In this document: positions 16,487-24,603 of the stretch, piece by piece | Position numbering within the stretch: position 1 is the first letter of the stretch | Layout: each line of letters opens with the position of its first letter | Source: Streptosporangiaceae bacterium | GTDB taxonomy: Bacteria > Actinomycetota > Actinomycetes > Streptosporangiales > Streptosporangiaceae | NCBI GenBank assembly: GCA_025964715.1 | Contig: JAOPYH010000170.1 | Coordinates: 1 to 38,179, forward strand | Direction of reading: 5' to 3' | DNA length: 38,179 nucleotides | Notes under the pieces: generated by a model | What the model was told of the DNA's origin: nothing | Seen by the model: the letters and a program-made list of their open reading frames with translations, nothing else | Databases searched by the model: none | Position numbers and translations under genes: made by a program

Positions 16487-17248
16487 TCAGGAGAGCACGT
16501 CGAGCACGGTCTCCGTCGGGCTTGTGATCATGAACTCGCCGACCTTGGTCAGGTGCCTGGTCCAGAAGTCCGACGCCTTGGGGCTCGCCTTCTGGCGGAT
16601 CAGCTCGACGACCTTCGCGTGGGCGCGCTGCGTGGCGCGGACCGTCCACTCGGAGTCCTCGTCCCCGAGGTGAGCGTTGATGAAGGACCGGGTGTGCAGC
16701 TCGACGATCGAGAACAGCGTGTCCAGCAGCACGACCATGGTCTGGTTGCCCGCCAGCTGCATCAGCAGCCGGTGGAACCGCAGGTCGTGCTGCTCGGCGT
16801 AGGTGACCGGATCGCTCAGCAGGGCCTCGCCGTCGGCCAGGGCCTCGTCCAGCGCGCGCAGGTCGGCGGCGGTCCGCCGCTTGGCGAGGATCCCGACCCC
16901 GGCAGCCTCGAGGTGTGCCCGTGCCTCGTGGACGTCGGCGAGCGTCGTGCCGCGGTACTGCAACAGCGTTCCCGCGTAGCGTCCGACGGCGGCGGTGTCC
17001 GGCACCAGCACGTGCGCCCCGCCCCGTGCGCCCCGCCGGACCTGGATGATCTGCTCCGACTCCAGGATCCGGAAGGCCTCACGAAGCGTCGGCCGGGACA
17101 CCCCGAACTGTTCCATCAGGGCCGTCTCCGACGGCAACGCGTCGCCTTCGCGCAGCGTCCCCGTCACGATCTGCCGCCGCAGCTGAGCGGCGATCATTTC
17201 CCCGGCCTTGGGCACCCGCACTACGGTCGACTTGGGGGTCGCGACCAT
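16487..17248 (-). CDS. GntR-family regulator of the FadR/FCD type
   Basis: 253 residues. The N-terminal winged helix has the GntR signature LREGDALPSETALMEQFGVS followed by RPTLREAFRILESE and a wing at RRGARGGAHV. The C-terminal FCD domain carries metal-type histidines in LRFHRLLMQLAGN, RAHAKVVE and TRHLTKV. FCD regulators usually respond to organic acids or acyl-CoAs, consistent with the adjacent ligase and beta-oxidation genes. AGGGGAG sits just before its ATG. An inverted repeat in its own upstream region may be its operator. Confidence 0.94.
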   Translation of the reverse strand: MVATPKSTVVRVPKAGEMIAAQLRRQIVTGTLREGDALPSETALMEQFGVSRPTLREAFRILESEQIIQVRRGARGGAHVLVPDTAAVGRYAGTLLQYRGTTLADVHEARAHLEAAGVGILAKRRTAADLRALDEALADGEALLSDPVTYAEQHDLRFHRLLMQLAGNQTMVVLLDTLFSIVELHTRSFINAHLGDEDSEWTVRATQRAHAKVVELIRQKASPKASDFWTRHLTKVGEFMITSPTETVLDVLS

Positions 17249-17278
17249 GAACTCCCCTTGTTCGCGGCGGCATCTGGT

Positions 17279-17291
17279 GTATTAATCATAC
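17279..17291. promoter_or_regulatory. Inverted repeat GTAT-N5-ATAC upstream of the GntR gene
   Basis: GTATTAATCATAC lies 31 bases upstream of the GntR start codon in an AT-rich island (TGGTGTATTAATCATACTG). FCD-type regulators commonly bind short palindromes with GT...AC ends, so this may be an autoregulatory site or simply the -10 region. It lies in the 81-base gap just beyond the end of mftR. Confidence 0.4.
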
Positions 17292-17329
17292 TGTTCGCGA
17301 GTGCGACGCGATACGGGCGCCGCAGGTGC

Positions 17330-17986
17330 TCATCGAGCGACCGGACCCTGCGCGGGGGCGGCCACGTTCGACGCGGAGAAGGCCGAGGCCAGTTCCCGCA
17401 TGGCCGTGTCAAGCAGATGGATCAGGTCGGTGTCATCGCGTCGTAGCCACTGTTCGTACGCGGCGATGGCCACCCCGAGGGTGGCGTAGGCGATCGTCTG
17501 TGGTGCGACCGAGTCGTCGCGCAGGCCCATGCGGTGGCCGATGTACTCCGCGAGGACTTGGCGCCACGCCGCATACCGAAGCGTCGAGTGCGCTTGGAGC
17601 GCCGGGACGGTGAGGATCAGCTCCATGCGCCGCCGGAGCCACGGCAGCTCGGCGGTGTCCACCCGGTTGAAGTCCAGGAGCGCCTCACGTATGGCCTCCA
17701 TCAGCGGCCGCTGCGGTGGAGAGGCGAACAACCGCTCTCGCATCTGCCTGAGCTGTCCTTCGAAGTCGCCCCACGCGATGTCGTTCTTGGAGGGGAAGTA
17801 ACGGAAGAAGGTGCGGCGTCCGATGCCGGCCGCCGCGGCGATGTCGTTCACCGTGGTCCGGTCGAAACCGCGGCTGGTGAACAGCTCGAAGGCGATGTGC
17901 TCAAGCTCGGCGGCAGAGGTCACACGCTTGCGCCCGGCGCGCCCCGCGGACTCGCCGGCGGCGGAATTCGAGAACTTCTGTTCCAT
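17330..17986 (-). CDS. mftR: Mycofactocin system TetR-type repressor MftR
   Basis: 218 residues from an ATG preceded by GGGAAGAGG; longer upstream frames run through the operator. An N-terminal TetR domain at about residues 20-70 has IAFELFTSRGFDRTTVND and IGRRTFFRYFPSKNDIAW, the FRYFPSK stretch being typical of this group. The C-terminal ligand domain is helical. Its divergent position 96 bases from mftA identifies it as MftR, which in Mycobacterium represses mft genes and is released by long-chain acyl-CoAs. Two copies of a palindromic sequence lie in the intervening DNA. It probably controls both itself and the mftA operon. Confidence 0.93.
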   Translation of the reverse strand: MEQKFSNSAAGESAGRAGRKRVTSAAELEHIAFELFTSRGFDRTTVNDIAAAAGIGRRTFFRYFPSKNDIAWGDFEGQLRQMRERLFASPPQRPLMEAIREALLDFNRVDTAELPWLRRRMELILTVPALQAHSTLRYAAWRQVLAEYIGHRMGLRDDSVAPQTIAYATLGVAIAAYEQWLRRDDTDLIHLLDTAMRELASAFSASNVAAPAQGPVAR

Positions 17987-18000
17987 GACCTCTTCCCTTT

Positions 18001-18043
18001 GGCACCGGGTGTCAATATCGTATCGGCACCGGGTGCCAATATC
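18001..18043. promoter_or_regulatory. Two copies of a palindromic operator between mftR and mftA
   Basis: Two 19-base repeats, GGCACCGGGTGTCAATATC at 18001-18019 and GGCACCGGGTGCCAATATC at 18025-18043, begin 24 bases apart. The core of the second, GGCACC-G-GGTGCC, is a perfect inverted repeat; the first has one mismatch. They start 14 bases above the mftR ATG and end 39 bases before the mftA ATG, so a bound repressor would block both directions. The AATATC tails may also serve as -10 elements. MftR is the expected ligand; that assignment is inference. Confidence 0.8.
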
Positions 18044-18082
18044 CGAGCATCGTGGTCGCCCGCCGCGTGAGAGGAGCATGTC

Positions 18083-18199
18083 ATGTCGGACTCGCAGAAC
18101 GTCCCGACCGCCGAGGAGCACCCGGAGGTGCAGGAGCTCGTGGAGGAGGACCTGCTCGTCGAGGAGGTCTCCATCGACGGTATGTGCGGCGTCTACTGA
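18083..18199 (+). CDS. mftA: Mycofactocin precursor peptide MftA
   Basis: 38-residue ribosomally made precursor. A Glu/Val-rich leader (VQELVEEDLLVEEVSI) is followed by the conserved C-terminus IDGMCGVY. In the known pathway MftB binds the leader, MftC decarboxylates the last Tyr and crosslinks it to the penultimate Val, and MftE cuts the peptide before Val-Tyr; all of these residues are present. GAGGAG lies six bases upstream of the ATG at 18083; a competing ATG at 18078 is in another frame. It is the first gene of the operon and 13 bases precede mftB. Confidence 0.97.
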   Translation: MSDSQNVPTAEEHPEVQELVEEDLLVEEVSIDGMCGVY

Positions 18200-18212
18200 T
18201 CGGAGAACTCCG

Positions 18213-18485
18213 GTGTTCGATCCGGATCGGCCGTACCGTTGTTCGCCGCAGGTCTCCCTGCGTCCTGAGCCATTCGGCGCGCTGGCCTACCACTTCGGCA
18301 CCAGGCGCCTGTCGTTTCTGAAGACGGTCGAGATGGTCGAGGTGGTGCGGAGACTGGACGCGCACGCCACCGTCCATGCCGCGCTGGACGATGTGGGCGT
18401 GCCGGCCGAGCAGCGCTCCGCCTACCTCAACGCTCTCGCCGGACTCGCCGAAGCGCAGACCATCCAACCTCGGGAGTCCATCTGA
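18213..18485 (+). CDS. mftB: Mycofactocin peptide chaperone MftB
   Basis: 90 residues from a GTG preceded by GGAG. The sequence FDPDRPYRCSPQVSLRPEPF, then AYHFGTRRLSFLKTVEMVEV and a helical C-terminal half, has the layout of a PqqD-like RiPP recognition element (winged three-helix/three-strand fold) that delivers MftA to the radical SAM enzyme. Its TGA overlaps the mftC ATG by one base (TGATG). Together with mftA and mftC the identification is secure. Confidence 0.95.
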   Translation: MFDPDRPYRCSPQVSLRPEPFGALAYHFGTRRLSFLKTVEMVEVVRRLDAHATVHAALDDVGVPAEQRSAYLNALAGLAEAQTIQPRESI

Positions 18486-19693
18486 TGAAGCTCGTCGACC
18501 ACTTCCAGCATGGGCTGGACGCACCGATCTGCCTGACGTGGGAGCTGACCTACGCCTGCAACCTGTCCTGCGTGCACTGCCTGTCGTCCTCAGGCCGCCG
18601 TGATCCCCGAGAGCTGGACACGGCACAGTGCAAGGCGGTGATCGACGAGCTGCAGCGGATGCAGGTGTTCTATGTGAACATCGGTGGCGGCGAACCCACC
18701 GTACGCCCGGACTTCTGGGAGCTGGTGGACTACGCGACCGCGCACCAGGTCGGCGTGAAGTTCTCCACCAACGGCATCAAGATGACGCCAGAGCGGGCGC
18801 GGTGGCTTGCCGCGAGCGACTACGTGGACGTGCAGATCTCCCTGGACGGTGCGACTGCTGAGGTCAACGACGCCGTCCGCGGCGCGGGGTCCTTCGACAC
18901 CGCCATGGCGGCGATGCGCAACCTTGCGGACGCGGGCTTCCGCGACTTCAAGATCAGCGTGGTCGTGACCCGGCAGAACGTCGGCCAGCTCGACCACTTC
19001 GCGGCGATCGCGCAGGAGTACGGGGCGCAGCTGCGGATCACCCGGCTGCGTCCCGCCGGGCGTGGCGCTGATGTGTGGAACGACCTGCACCCGACCGCCG
19101 GGCAGCAGCGCGAGCTCTATGACTGGCTGGTGGCGCATGGGGAGCGGGTGCTGACCGGTGACTCGTTCTTCCACCTCAACGCGCTCGGCTCGACCCCGCT
19201 GCCAGGACTGAACCTGTGCGGGGCCGGCCGGGTGGTATGCCTGATCGACCCGATCGGTGACGTGTACGCCTGTCCCTTCGCCATCCACGAGCAGTTCCTC
19301 GCGGGCAACGTCCGCTCACCTGGCGGGTTCGGGGAAGTCTGGCGCGACTCGCCGCTGTTCGCCGAGCTGCGCGCACCGCAGAGCGGAGGGGCGTGTACGT
19401 CCTGCTCGGCCTTCGACTCGTGCCGCGGCGGGTGCATGGCCGCGAAGTTCTTCACCGGCCTTCCGCTCGATGGCCCGGACCCGGAATGCGTCCAAGGGTA
19501 CGGAGAGGCGGCGCTCGCGTCCTCCCGGGCGGCTTCGGTCCCCCGTCCCAGCGGTGACCATTCGCACCGCGCCCGTCCGGCCCGCACCACCCGTGCGGTG
19601 CCGGTACAGATCGGGTGGGGCGCGCCAGTCGCGGCGCCGCCGGACCGCGGCTGCGATGCCAGCCCGCTGGCGGGCTTCCGCCCCACCGCCTGA
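18485..19693 (+). CDS. mftC: Mycofactocin radical SAM maturase MftC
   Basis: 402-residue radical SAM/SPASM enzyme. The SAM cluster motif CNLSCVHC gives Cys25, Cys29 and Cys32; GGGEP follows for SAM binding. The C-terminal SPASM region has LNLCGAG, YACPFAIHE and CTSCSAFDSCRGGCMAAKF with a late PDPEC for two auxiliary 4Fe-4S clusters. It performs oxidative decarboxylation of the MftA C-terminal Tyr and then the Val-Tyr carbon crosslink. The tail ends in CDASPLAGF, which I remember as usual for MftC. After its stop there are only 16 bases before the most likely start of the next gene. Confidence 0.97.
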   Translation: MKLVDHFQHGLDAPICLTWELTYACNLSCVHCLSSSGRRDPRELDTAQCKAVIDELQRMQVFYVNIGGGEPTVRPDFWELVDYATAHQVGVKFSTNGIKMTPERARWLAASDYVDVQISLDGATAEVNDAVRGAGSFDTAMAAMRNLADAGFRDFKISVVVTRQNVGQLDHFAAIAQEYGAQLRITRLRPAGRGADVWNDLHPTAGQQRELYDWLVAHGERVLTGDSFFHLNALGSTPLPGLNLCGAGRVVCLIDPIGDVYACPFAIHEQFLAGNVRSPGGFGEVWRDSPLFAELRAPQSGGACTSCSAFDSCRGGCMAAKFFTGLPLDGPDPECVQGYGEAALASSRAASVPRPSGDHSHRARPARTTRAVPVQIGWGAPVAAPPDRGCDASPLAGFRPTA

Positions 19694-19697
19694 CCGG

Positions 19698-19709
19698 AAG
19701 AAGGACACA
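19698..19709 (+). promoter_or_regulatory. Ribosome site supporting a CTG start
   Basis: AAGAAGGACACA lies directly before CTG at 19710. No ATG or GTG is at this distance in the OYE frame: the nearest ATG (19656) lies inside mftC and the nearest downstream GTG (19728) lacks a site. Starting at CTG gives MLTDPIVLAGRTAPSRVLFG, the start I remember for this protein family. Confidence 0.45.
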
Positions 19710-21686
19710 CTGCTCACCGACCCCATCGTGCTGGCCGGTCGGACGGCACCCAGCCGGGTGCTGTTCGGGCCGCACGAGACGAACCTGGCCAGGCGCCGCG
19801 AGATCTCGCGGCGCCACGTGGCCTACTACGAGCGCCGCGCCGCCGGCGGAGCCGGTGTCATCGTCGCCGAAACCGCGAGCGTGCACGCCAGTGACTGGCC
19901 CTACGAGCGCGCTCCGCTGGCCGCCGACTGCGGACCGGGCTGGGCGGCCACCGTCGCGGCCTGCCGTCCATACGGGACGGTCGTGGTCGCGAGCCTGGGG
20001 CATGCCGGGTCGCAGGGCTCGTCGGCGTACTCACAGTCCGCGTTGTGGGCGCCTTCGCGGGTTCCGGACGTCGCGAGCCGTGAGCTTCCGATGGAGATGG
20101 AGGAGACCGAGATCGAGCGGCTCCTCGAGGGCTTCGCGGCGGCGGCCGCGCTGGCCGTCCGGTCCGAGCTGGACGGCGTGGAGATCGACGCCGGTCAGCA
20201 CAGCCTGCTGCGGCAGTTCCTGTCCGGCCTTACCAACCTGCGTACGGACTCCTATGGGAGCGATCGGGCGCTGCTGGCCCGGGAAGCGCTGGGCGTTGTA
20301 CGTGATGCGATCGGCGCGGATCGGCTCCTCGGCCTGCGGCTGTCCTGCGACGAGCTCGCGCCATGGGCGGGAATCACGCCGGAACAGGCGGCCGGCCTGG
20401 GCCGGGACCTGGCCGGCCTGGCCGACTACCTGGTAGTGGTCCGCGGCTCGGCGATGGGCACCTCGGTCACCCGGCCCGATCTGCACACCGAGCCAGGATT
20501 CAACATCGACCTGTGCCGATCGATCCGAGCGGCGGTCGGCGGAGCCACCCAGGTCGTCCTGCAGGGTTCGGTCGTGGACCCCGCACAGGCACAGTGGGCG
20601 CTGGACGACGGCGTGGCCGACCTGGTGGAGATGACCAGGGCGCAGATAGCCGACCCTGACCTGGTGTGGCTGTGGCGCGCCGGCGAGGGCGCGCGGATCC
20701 GGCCCTGCGTGCTGAGCAACCAGAAGTGCCGGGTCCGGGACAACCGCAACCCGGTCGTGAGCTGCATCTCCGAACCGCGCAGCGGGCACGAGTCGGCGGA
20801 TCCCGCGGTGGGCGGGCCGGCCCCGCACGCCGGGGAGGCGCTCGTCGTCGGCGGCGGCCCAGCCGGGATGGAGGCGGCCCGGGTCCTCGCGCTCCGTGGC
20901 CACCGCGTGCGGCTGCTGGAGCGTTCGGCGCGGCTGGGCGGCGCACTGCGCTCGGCGGCGCTGGTCGGCGGCAGAACCCGGCTCGGCAAGCTCGCCGACT
21001 GGCTGGAAGCGGAGATCAGGCGGCTGGGTGTGGTGGTCGAGACCGGCGTCACCGCCAGGCCCGAGGACCTCGACCTCGCGGCGCACGCAGGCGCATCGGT
21101 CCTGCTGGCCACCGGTGCCGTGCCCGGACCCAGGGACTATCAGGTCGCCGGCGGCGCACACGTGGTCGATGTGGTCGAGCTGCTGACGGCCGCCGAGAAA
21201 GGCCTCCTCGGCGACCTGCCGCCTGGGCCCGTGGTGGTGTTCGACCCGGTCGGTGATCCCGTCGGCGTGGGGATCGCAGAGCTGCTGGCCGGAGCCGGCC
21301 GGGAGACCGCGATCGTGACGCAGGACCATGTGGTGGGCATGCAACTGGCGCTGACCGGTGATCTGGCGGATGCGAACACCCGATTGCAGCGCGCCGGCGT
21401 TGTCCTTCATAAGAACTCGCTGTTGCGGAAGGCCGGCGCCGGCCGAGTGGTCCTGGAGGACCGCTTCACCGGGGAACGCCGGGAGGAGCCGGCCGCCCTG
21501 GTCGTCCACTGCGGGCACCGGCTGCCGGATCGGACACTGGCACTCGCCCGGCCGGGATCGGTCTGCTCGGGTGACTGCGTGGCGCCCCGGACGGTTCACG
21601 AGGCGGTCCTGGAAGGCAGGCGGGCCGCGCTCGCGATCGGCGGCACGCACGGGAGCGCCCTCGTTCTGGCGGGGGAGTCCCTCTGA
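19710..21686 (+). CDS. Mycofactocin-system FadH/OYE family oxidoreductase, type 1
   Basis: 658 residues from a presumed CTG start. An old-yellow-enzyme FMN barrel (about 1-330; RQFLSGLTNLRTDSYGS) is fused to an Fe-S segment and a FAD/NAD domain with VVGGGPAGMEAARVLALRG near residue 380, the layout of 2,4-dienoyl-CoA reductase FadH. The Fe-S segment reads CVLSNQKC then Cys352, so Cys333, Cys340 and Cys352 are kept but the second ligand is Ser336; its neighbour OYE2 has all four at matching spacing. The FMN-barrel motif is also less canonical than in OYE2. It sits directly after mftC, where mftD is normally found, and overlaps OYE2 by one base. It may oxidise or reduce a cofactor intermediate, or mycofactocin itself. 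Confidence 0.88.
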   Translation: MLTDPIVLAGRTAPSRVLFGPHETNLARRREISRRHVAYYERRAAGGAGVIVAETASVHASDWPYERAPLAADCGPGWAATVAACRPYGTVVVASLGHAGSQGSSAYSQSALWAPSRVPDVASRELPMEMEETEIERLLEGFAAAAALAVRSELDGVEIDAGQHSLLRQFLSGLTNLRTDSYGSDRALLAREALGVVRDAIGADRLLGLRLSCDELAPWAGITPEQAAGLGRDLAGLADYLVVVRGSAMGTSVTRPDLHTEPGFNIDLCRSIRAAVGGATQVVLQGSVVDPAQAQWALDDGVADLVEMTRAQIADPDLVWLWRAGEGARIRPCVLSNQKCRVRDNRNPVVSCISEPRSGHESADPAVGGPAPHAGEALVVGGGPAGMEAARVLALRGHRVRLLERSARLGGALRSAALVGGRTRLGKLADWLEAEIRRLGVVVETGVTARPEDLDLAAHAGASVLLATGAVPGPRDYQVAGGAHVVDVVELLTAAEKGLLGDLPPGPVVVFDPVGDPVGVGIAELLAGAGRETAIVTQDHVVGMQLALTGDLADANTRLQRAGVVLHKNSLLRKAGAGRVVLEDRFTGERREEPAALVVHCGHRLPDRTLALARPGSVCSGDCVAPRTVHEAVLEGRRAALAIGGTHGSALVLAGESL

Positions 21687-23647
21687 TGGGCGGCGGGCGG
21701 TATCGCCATCTGTTCTCGCCGCTGCGCGTGGGACCGGTGACGGTGGCCAACAGGGTTGTGTTCTCCGCGCACCTGACCAACTACGCGCAGGACGGGCTGC
21801 CGAGTGAACAGCACGCGGCCTACTACGCCGCCCGGGCGGCCGGCGGTGTCGGGCTGGTCATCACGGAGGAGCACTCGACGCATCCGACGGACTGGCCGTA
21901 CGAGAAGCTGATCCACGGGTTTCACCGCTCCGTCATCCCCGGATACCGGCGCATCACCGAGGCGGTGCACGCCCACGGCGTGCCGATCTTCGCGCAGCTC
22001 AACCACAACGGCGGCCAGGCCTCGGGGATGTACTCGCGGCTGCCGGTATGGGCGCCCTCAGCCGTGCCCGACCCGATGTTCCGAGAGGTGCCCAAGGCCG
22101 TCGACCTTTCCGAGATCGCCGAGATCGTGGCCGGGTACGCCACGGTGGCGGGGCACTGCGCCGAGGGCGGGTTCGACGGAGTGGAGCTGCAATGCTCGCA
22201 CTCCTCCATCGTGCGCGGCTTCCTGTCCCCGGCCACGAACCGGCGCACCGACGGCTACGGCGGCCCGCTCGAGAACAGGGCACGGATCCTGCTGGAGATC
22301 ATCGATGCCGTGCGCGAGGCGATCGGCACGAATCGCGCACTCGGCGTACGGCTGTGCGGTGACGAGCTGATCGAGGGCGGCACCACCATCGACGAGGCGG
22401 TCCAGGTCGCGCGGATGGTGGAGGCGACCGGCAAGGTCGACTACATCAACACCTCGATCGGCGTGGCCACCTCGACGCTGTACATGATCGAGGCGTCGAT
22501 GGCGGTCCCACCCGGCTACGCCCTGTTCATCGCCAACGCGATGCGCCGGGCCGTACGTCTGCCGGTGATCGGCGTCGGCCGCATCAAGGACCCGGTGCAG
22601 GCGGAGCGGGCCCTGGCCGAGGGGCACTGCGACCTCGTCGGGGTGGTGCGCGGGCAGATCGCCGACCCCGACTTCATGGCCAAGGCACGGGCCGGATACG
22701 CCACGGAGATCCGGACCTGTCTGTCCTGCAACCAGGAGTGCGTCGGCCGGATGGGCCTCAACCGGTGGCTGGGCTGCATCGAGAACCCGCGCAGCGGACG
22801 TGAGGCCGTCCCGCTCCCCGCCCCACGGGCCAGAGGCAGGCGCGTGGTGGTCGTGGGCGGCGGCCCGGCCGGGCTGCAGGCCGCGTCGACGGCGGCGCGG
22901 CGAGGCCATCACGTGACGCTGTTCGAGCGGGAGGCCGCCACCGGCGGGCAGGCCGCGGTGGCGGCGACCGTGCCCGGCCGGGCCGAGTTCCTGGACCTGG
23001 TGCGCAACCTCCTCGCCGAGTGCCGGCGCCACGGCGTCGACATCAGGACCGGGACGGACGCCACGGCCGAGGGGCTGCGGGCGGAGTCGCCCGACGCGGT
23101 GGTGCTCGCCACCGGCGCCCGCCCCCAGCCACCGCACTGGGCCGGGGGCCTGGACCGGGTCGTGGACGTGAGGGATGTGCTCGAGGGCAGGGTCTCGCCC
23201 GGCGGCGAGGTCCTTGTGGTGGACGAGCTCGGCTTCCATCAGGCCACGTCCGTGGCGGAGCTGCTGGCCGACCGGGGTTGCCGGGTGCGCATCTCCACCC
23301 CCGGAATGGTGGTCGGCCAGGACCTCGGCATCACCCTTGACCTGGAGATGTTCATCGTGCGTGCGGGCAACAAGGGCATCCGCCAGACCACCGACGAGGT
23401 CGTGATGTCCGCGTCGCCGGACGAATCCGGCGGCGTCGTGCTCCAGATCCTCACCCACACCACCGGAGCCATGTCCGAGGTAGGCGTCGACTGGGTCGTG
23501 TGCGCCGTCCACCAGACACCGGAGGACGGACTGTGGCAGGCGCTCAAAGACGCTCCGTTCGAGGTCCATCGGGCCGGCGACTGCCTCACACCCCGCCGCG
23601 CACACGCGGCGGTCATCGAGGGCGATCGGGTCGGAGGCGCACTGTGA
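21686..23647 (+). CDS. Mycofactocin-system FadH/OYE family oxidoreductase, type 2
   Basis: 653 residues, FadH-like. The FMN barrel has FAQLNHNGGQASG and FLSPATNRRTDGYGG; the 4Fe-4S segment is CLSCNQEC plus Cys364 (Cys345, 348, 352, 364); the FAD/NAD domain starts at VVVVGGGPAGLQAAS with a second dinucleotide-type stretch near GEVLVVDELG. It is a complete, canonical member, unlike OYE1. Start ATG overlaps the previous stop (TGATG), and its end overlaps the ETF alpha start (GTGA). The OYE pair probably works together and, from position, hands electrons to the ETF encoded next; this partnership is inferred. Confidence 0.92.
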   Translation: MGGGRYRHLFSPLRVGPVTVANRVVFSAHLTNYAQDGLPSEQHAAYYAARAAGGVGLVITEEHSTHPTDWPYEKLIHGFHRSVIPGYRRITEAVHAHGVPIFAQLNHNGGQASGMYSRLPVWAPSAVPDPMFREVPKAVDLSEIAEIVAGYATVAGHCAEGGFDGVELQCSHSSIVRGFLSPATNRRTDGYGGPLENRARILLEIIDAVREAIGTNRALGVRLCGDELIEGGTTIDEAVQVARMVEATGKVDYINTSIGVATSTLYMIEASMAVPPGYALFIANAMRRAVRLPVIGVGRIKDPVQAERALAEGHCDLVGVVRGQIADPDFMAKARAGYATEIRTCLSCNQECVGRMGLNRWLGCIENPRSGREAVPLPAPRARGRRVVVVGGGPAGLQAASTAARRGHHVTLFEREAATGGQAAVAATVPGRAEFLDLVRNLLAECRRHGVDIRTGTDATAEGLRAESPDAVVLATGARPQPPHWAGGLDRVVDVRDVLEGRVSPGGEVLVVDELGFHQATSVAELLADRGCRVRISTPGMVVGQDLGITLDLEMFIVRAGNKGIRQTTDEVVMSASPDESGGVVLQILTHTTGAMSEVGVDWVVCAVHQTPEDGLWQALKDAPFEVHRAGDCLTPRRAHAAVIEGDRVGGAL

Positions 23648-24603
23648 CGGCCCTGCCGGCAGGTGTGCCGACCGCCGTGGTGGTCGTGCGCGAAGGGGTT
23701 CTCCCGCTGGGCGCCGATGAGACGGTGGCCGAGGCCGGCGGAACGGCGGTCCTGGTAGGAACGGATCCGGGCACCGCGGCCGCGGACCTGACCGGCGCGC
23801 GGGCCGTGTGGTGCGCCGAGATCGGCGTGTTCAAGCCGGCCGGCTGGGCCTCCCGGCTCGCGCCGGTCCTCGCCGCGAGCGGACCGATCCTGTTGCCGGC
23901 CTCGCCGGACGGCAGGGATCTGGCGCCGCGGCTGGCGGCCGCCATGGACCGGCCGTTGCTGGCCGGAGCGATCCGGGTCATGGAGTCCGGTGCCGAGGTG
24001 GTGCGCTGGGGCGGCCGCGTGGCCGTCGAGCTGACCAGCGAAGGCCCCTTCGTGGCGACCTTCCAGCCCGGGTTGCGCGGCGTCGAGCCGGTCACGCGGG
24101 CGCCGCGGATCGAGGAACTCTTCCTGCCGGACGCCGGCCCGGTGCTGGACGCGACCACGATCGCGGTCAGCGGGCCCGATCCCGCGACCACCGACCTGTC
24201 CGAGGCGCCGCGCATCCTCGCCGCGGGCGCCGGCCTCGGCCGGGGGGGACTGCCCGGCCCGGACGCGGTGGCGCTGCTCGACGCGGTGGCCAGGCGCCTC
24301 GGTGCCTCGCTGGGAGCGACCCGGGTGGTGACCGACGCCGGGTTGGCGTCGTACGAGCGTCAGATCGGCACGACCGGAGTCGTGGTGGCTCCCGAGTTGT
24401 ACGTCGCCTTCGGCGTTTCGGGCGCCGTGCAGCACATCGGCGGGCTCGGGGACCCGCGCCACGTCGTCAGCGTCAACCTCGACCCGGCGTGCCCGATGAC
24501 CATGATGGCGGATCTGGGCATCGTGGCCGACGCGCCTGCGATGCTGCAAGAGCTGGCCAAGCGACTCGGCGTGCGGGCCGGGGAAGAGGTGCTACGTGGA
24601 TGA
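23644..24603 (+). CDS. Electron transfer flavoprotein alpha subunit (FixB/EtfA-like)
   Basis: 319 residues from a GTG within GTGA overlapping the OYE2 stop. An N-terminal alpha/beta domain (VGTDPGTAAADL and so on) is followed by the FAD-binding C-terminal domain, whose signature is clear: RQIGTTGVVVAPELYVAFGV then SGAVQHIGG and VVSVNLDP. ETF carries single electrons from flavoprotein dehydrogenases to an ETF:quinone reductase. Unusually, its beta subunit is not adjacent but lies after FixC and FixX. The C-terminus overlaps FixC by eight bases. Confidence 0.93.
   Translation: MTALPAGVPTAVVVVREGVLPLGADETVAEAGGTAVLVGTDPGTAAADLTGARAVWCAEIGVFKPAGWASRLAPVLAASGPILLPASPDGRDLAPRLAAAMDRPLLAGAIRVMESGAEVVRWGGRVAVELTSEGPFVATFQPGLRGVEPVTRAPRIEELFLPDAGPVLDATTIAVSGPDPATTDLSEAPRILAAGAGLGRGGLPGPDAVALLDAVARRLGASLGATRVVTDAGLASYERQIGTTGVVVAPELYVAFGVSGAVQHIGGLGDPRHVVSVNLDPACPMTMMADLGIVADAPAMLQELAKRLGVRAGEEVLRG

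Noticed and set aside
19257-19709. A much longer N-terminal extension of the OYE type 1 protein running back into mftC
   Set aside because: It overlaps the SPASM-encoding end of mftC, and its translation is Arg/Pro/Ser-rich out-of-phase sequence unlike any OYE N-terminus.
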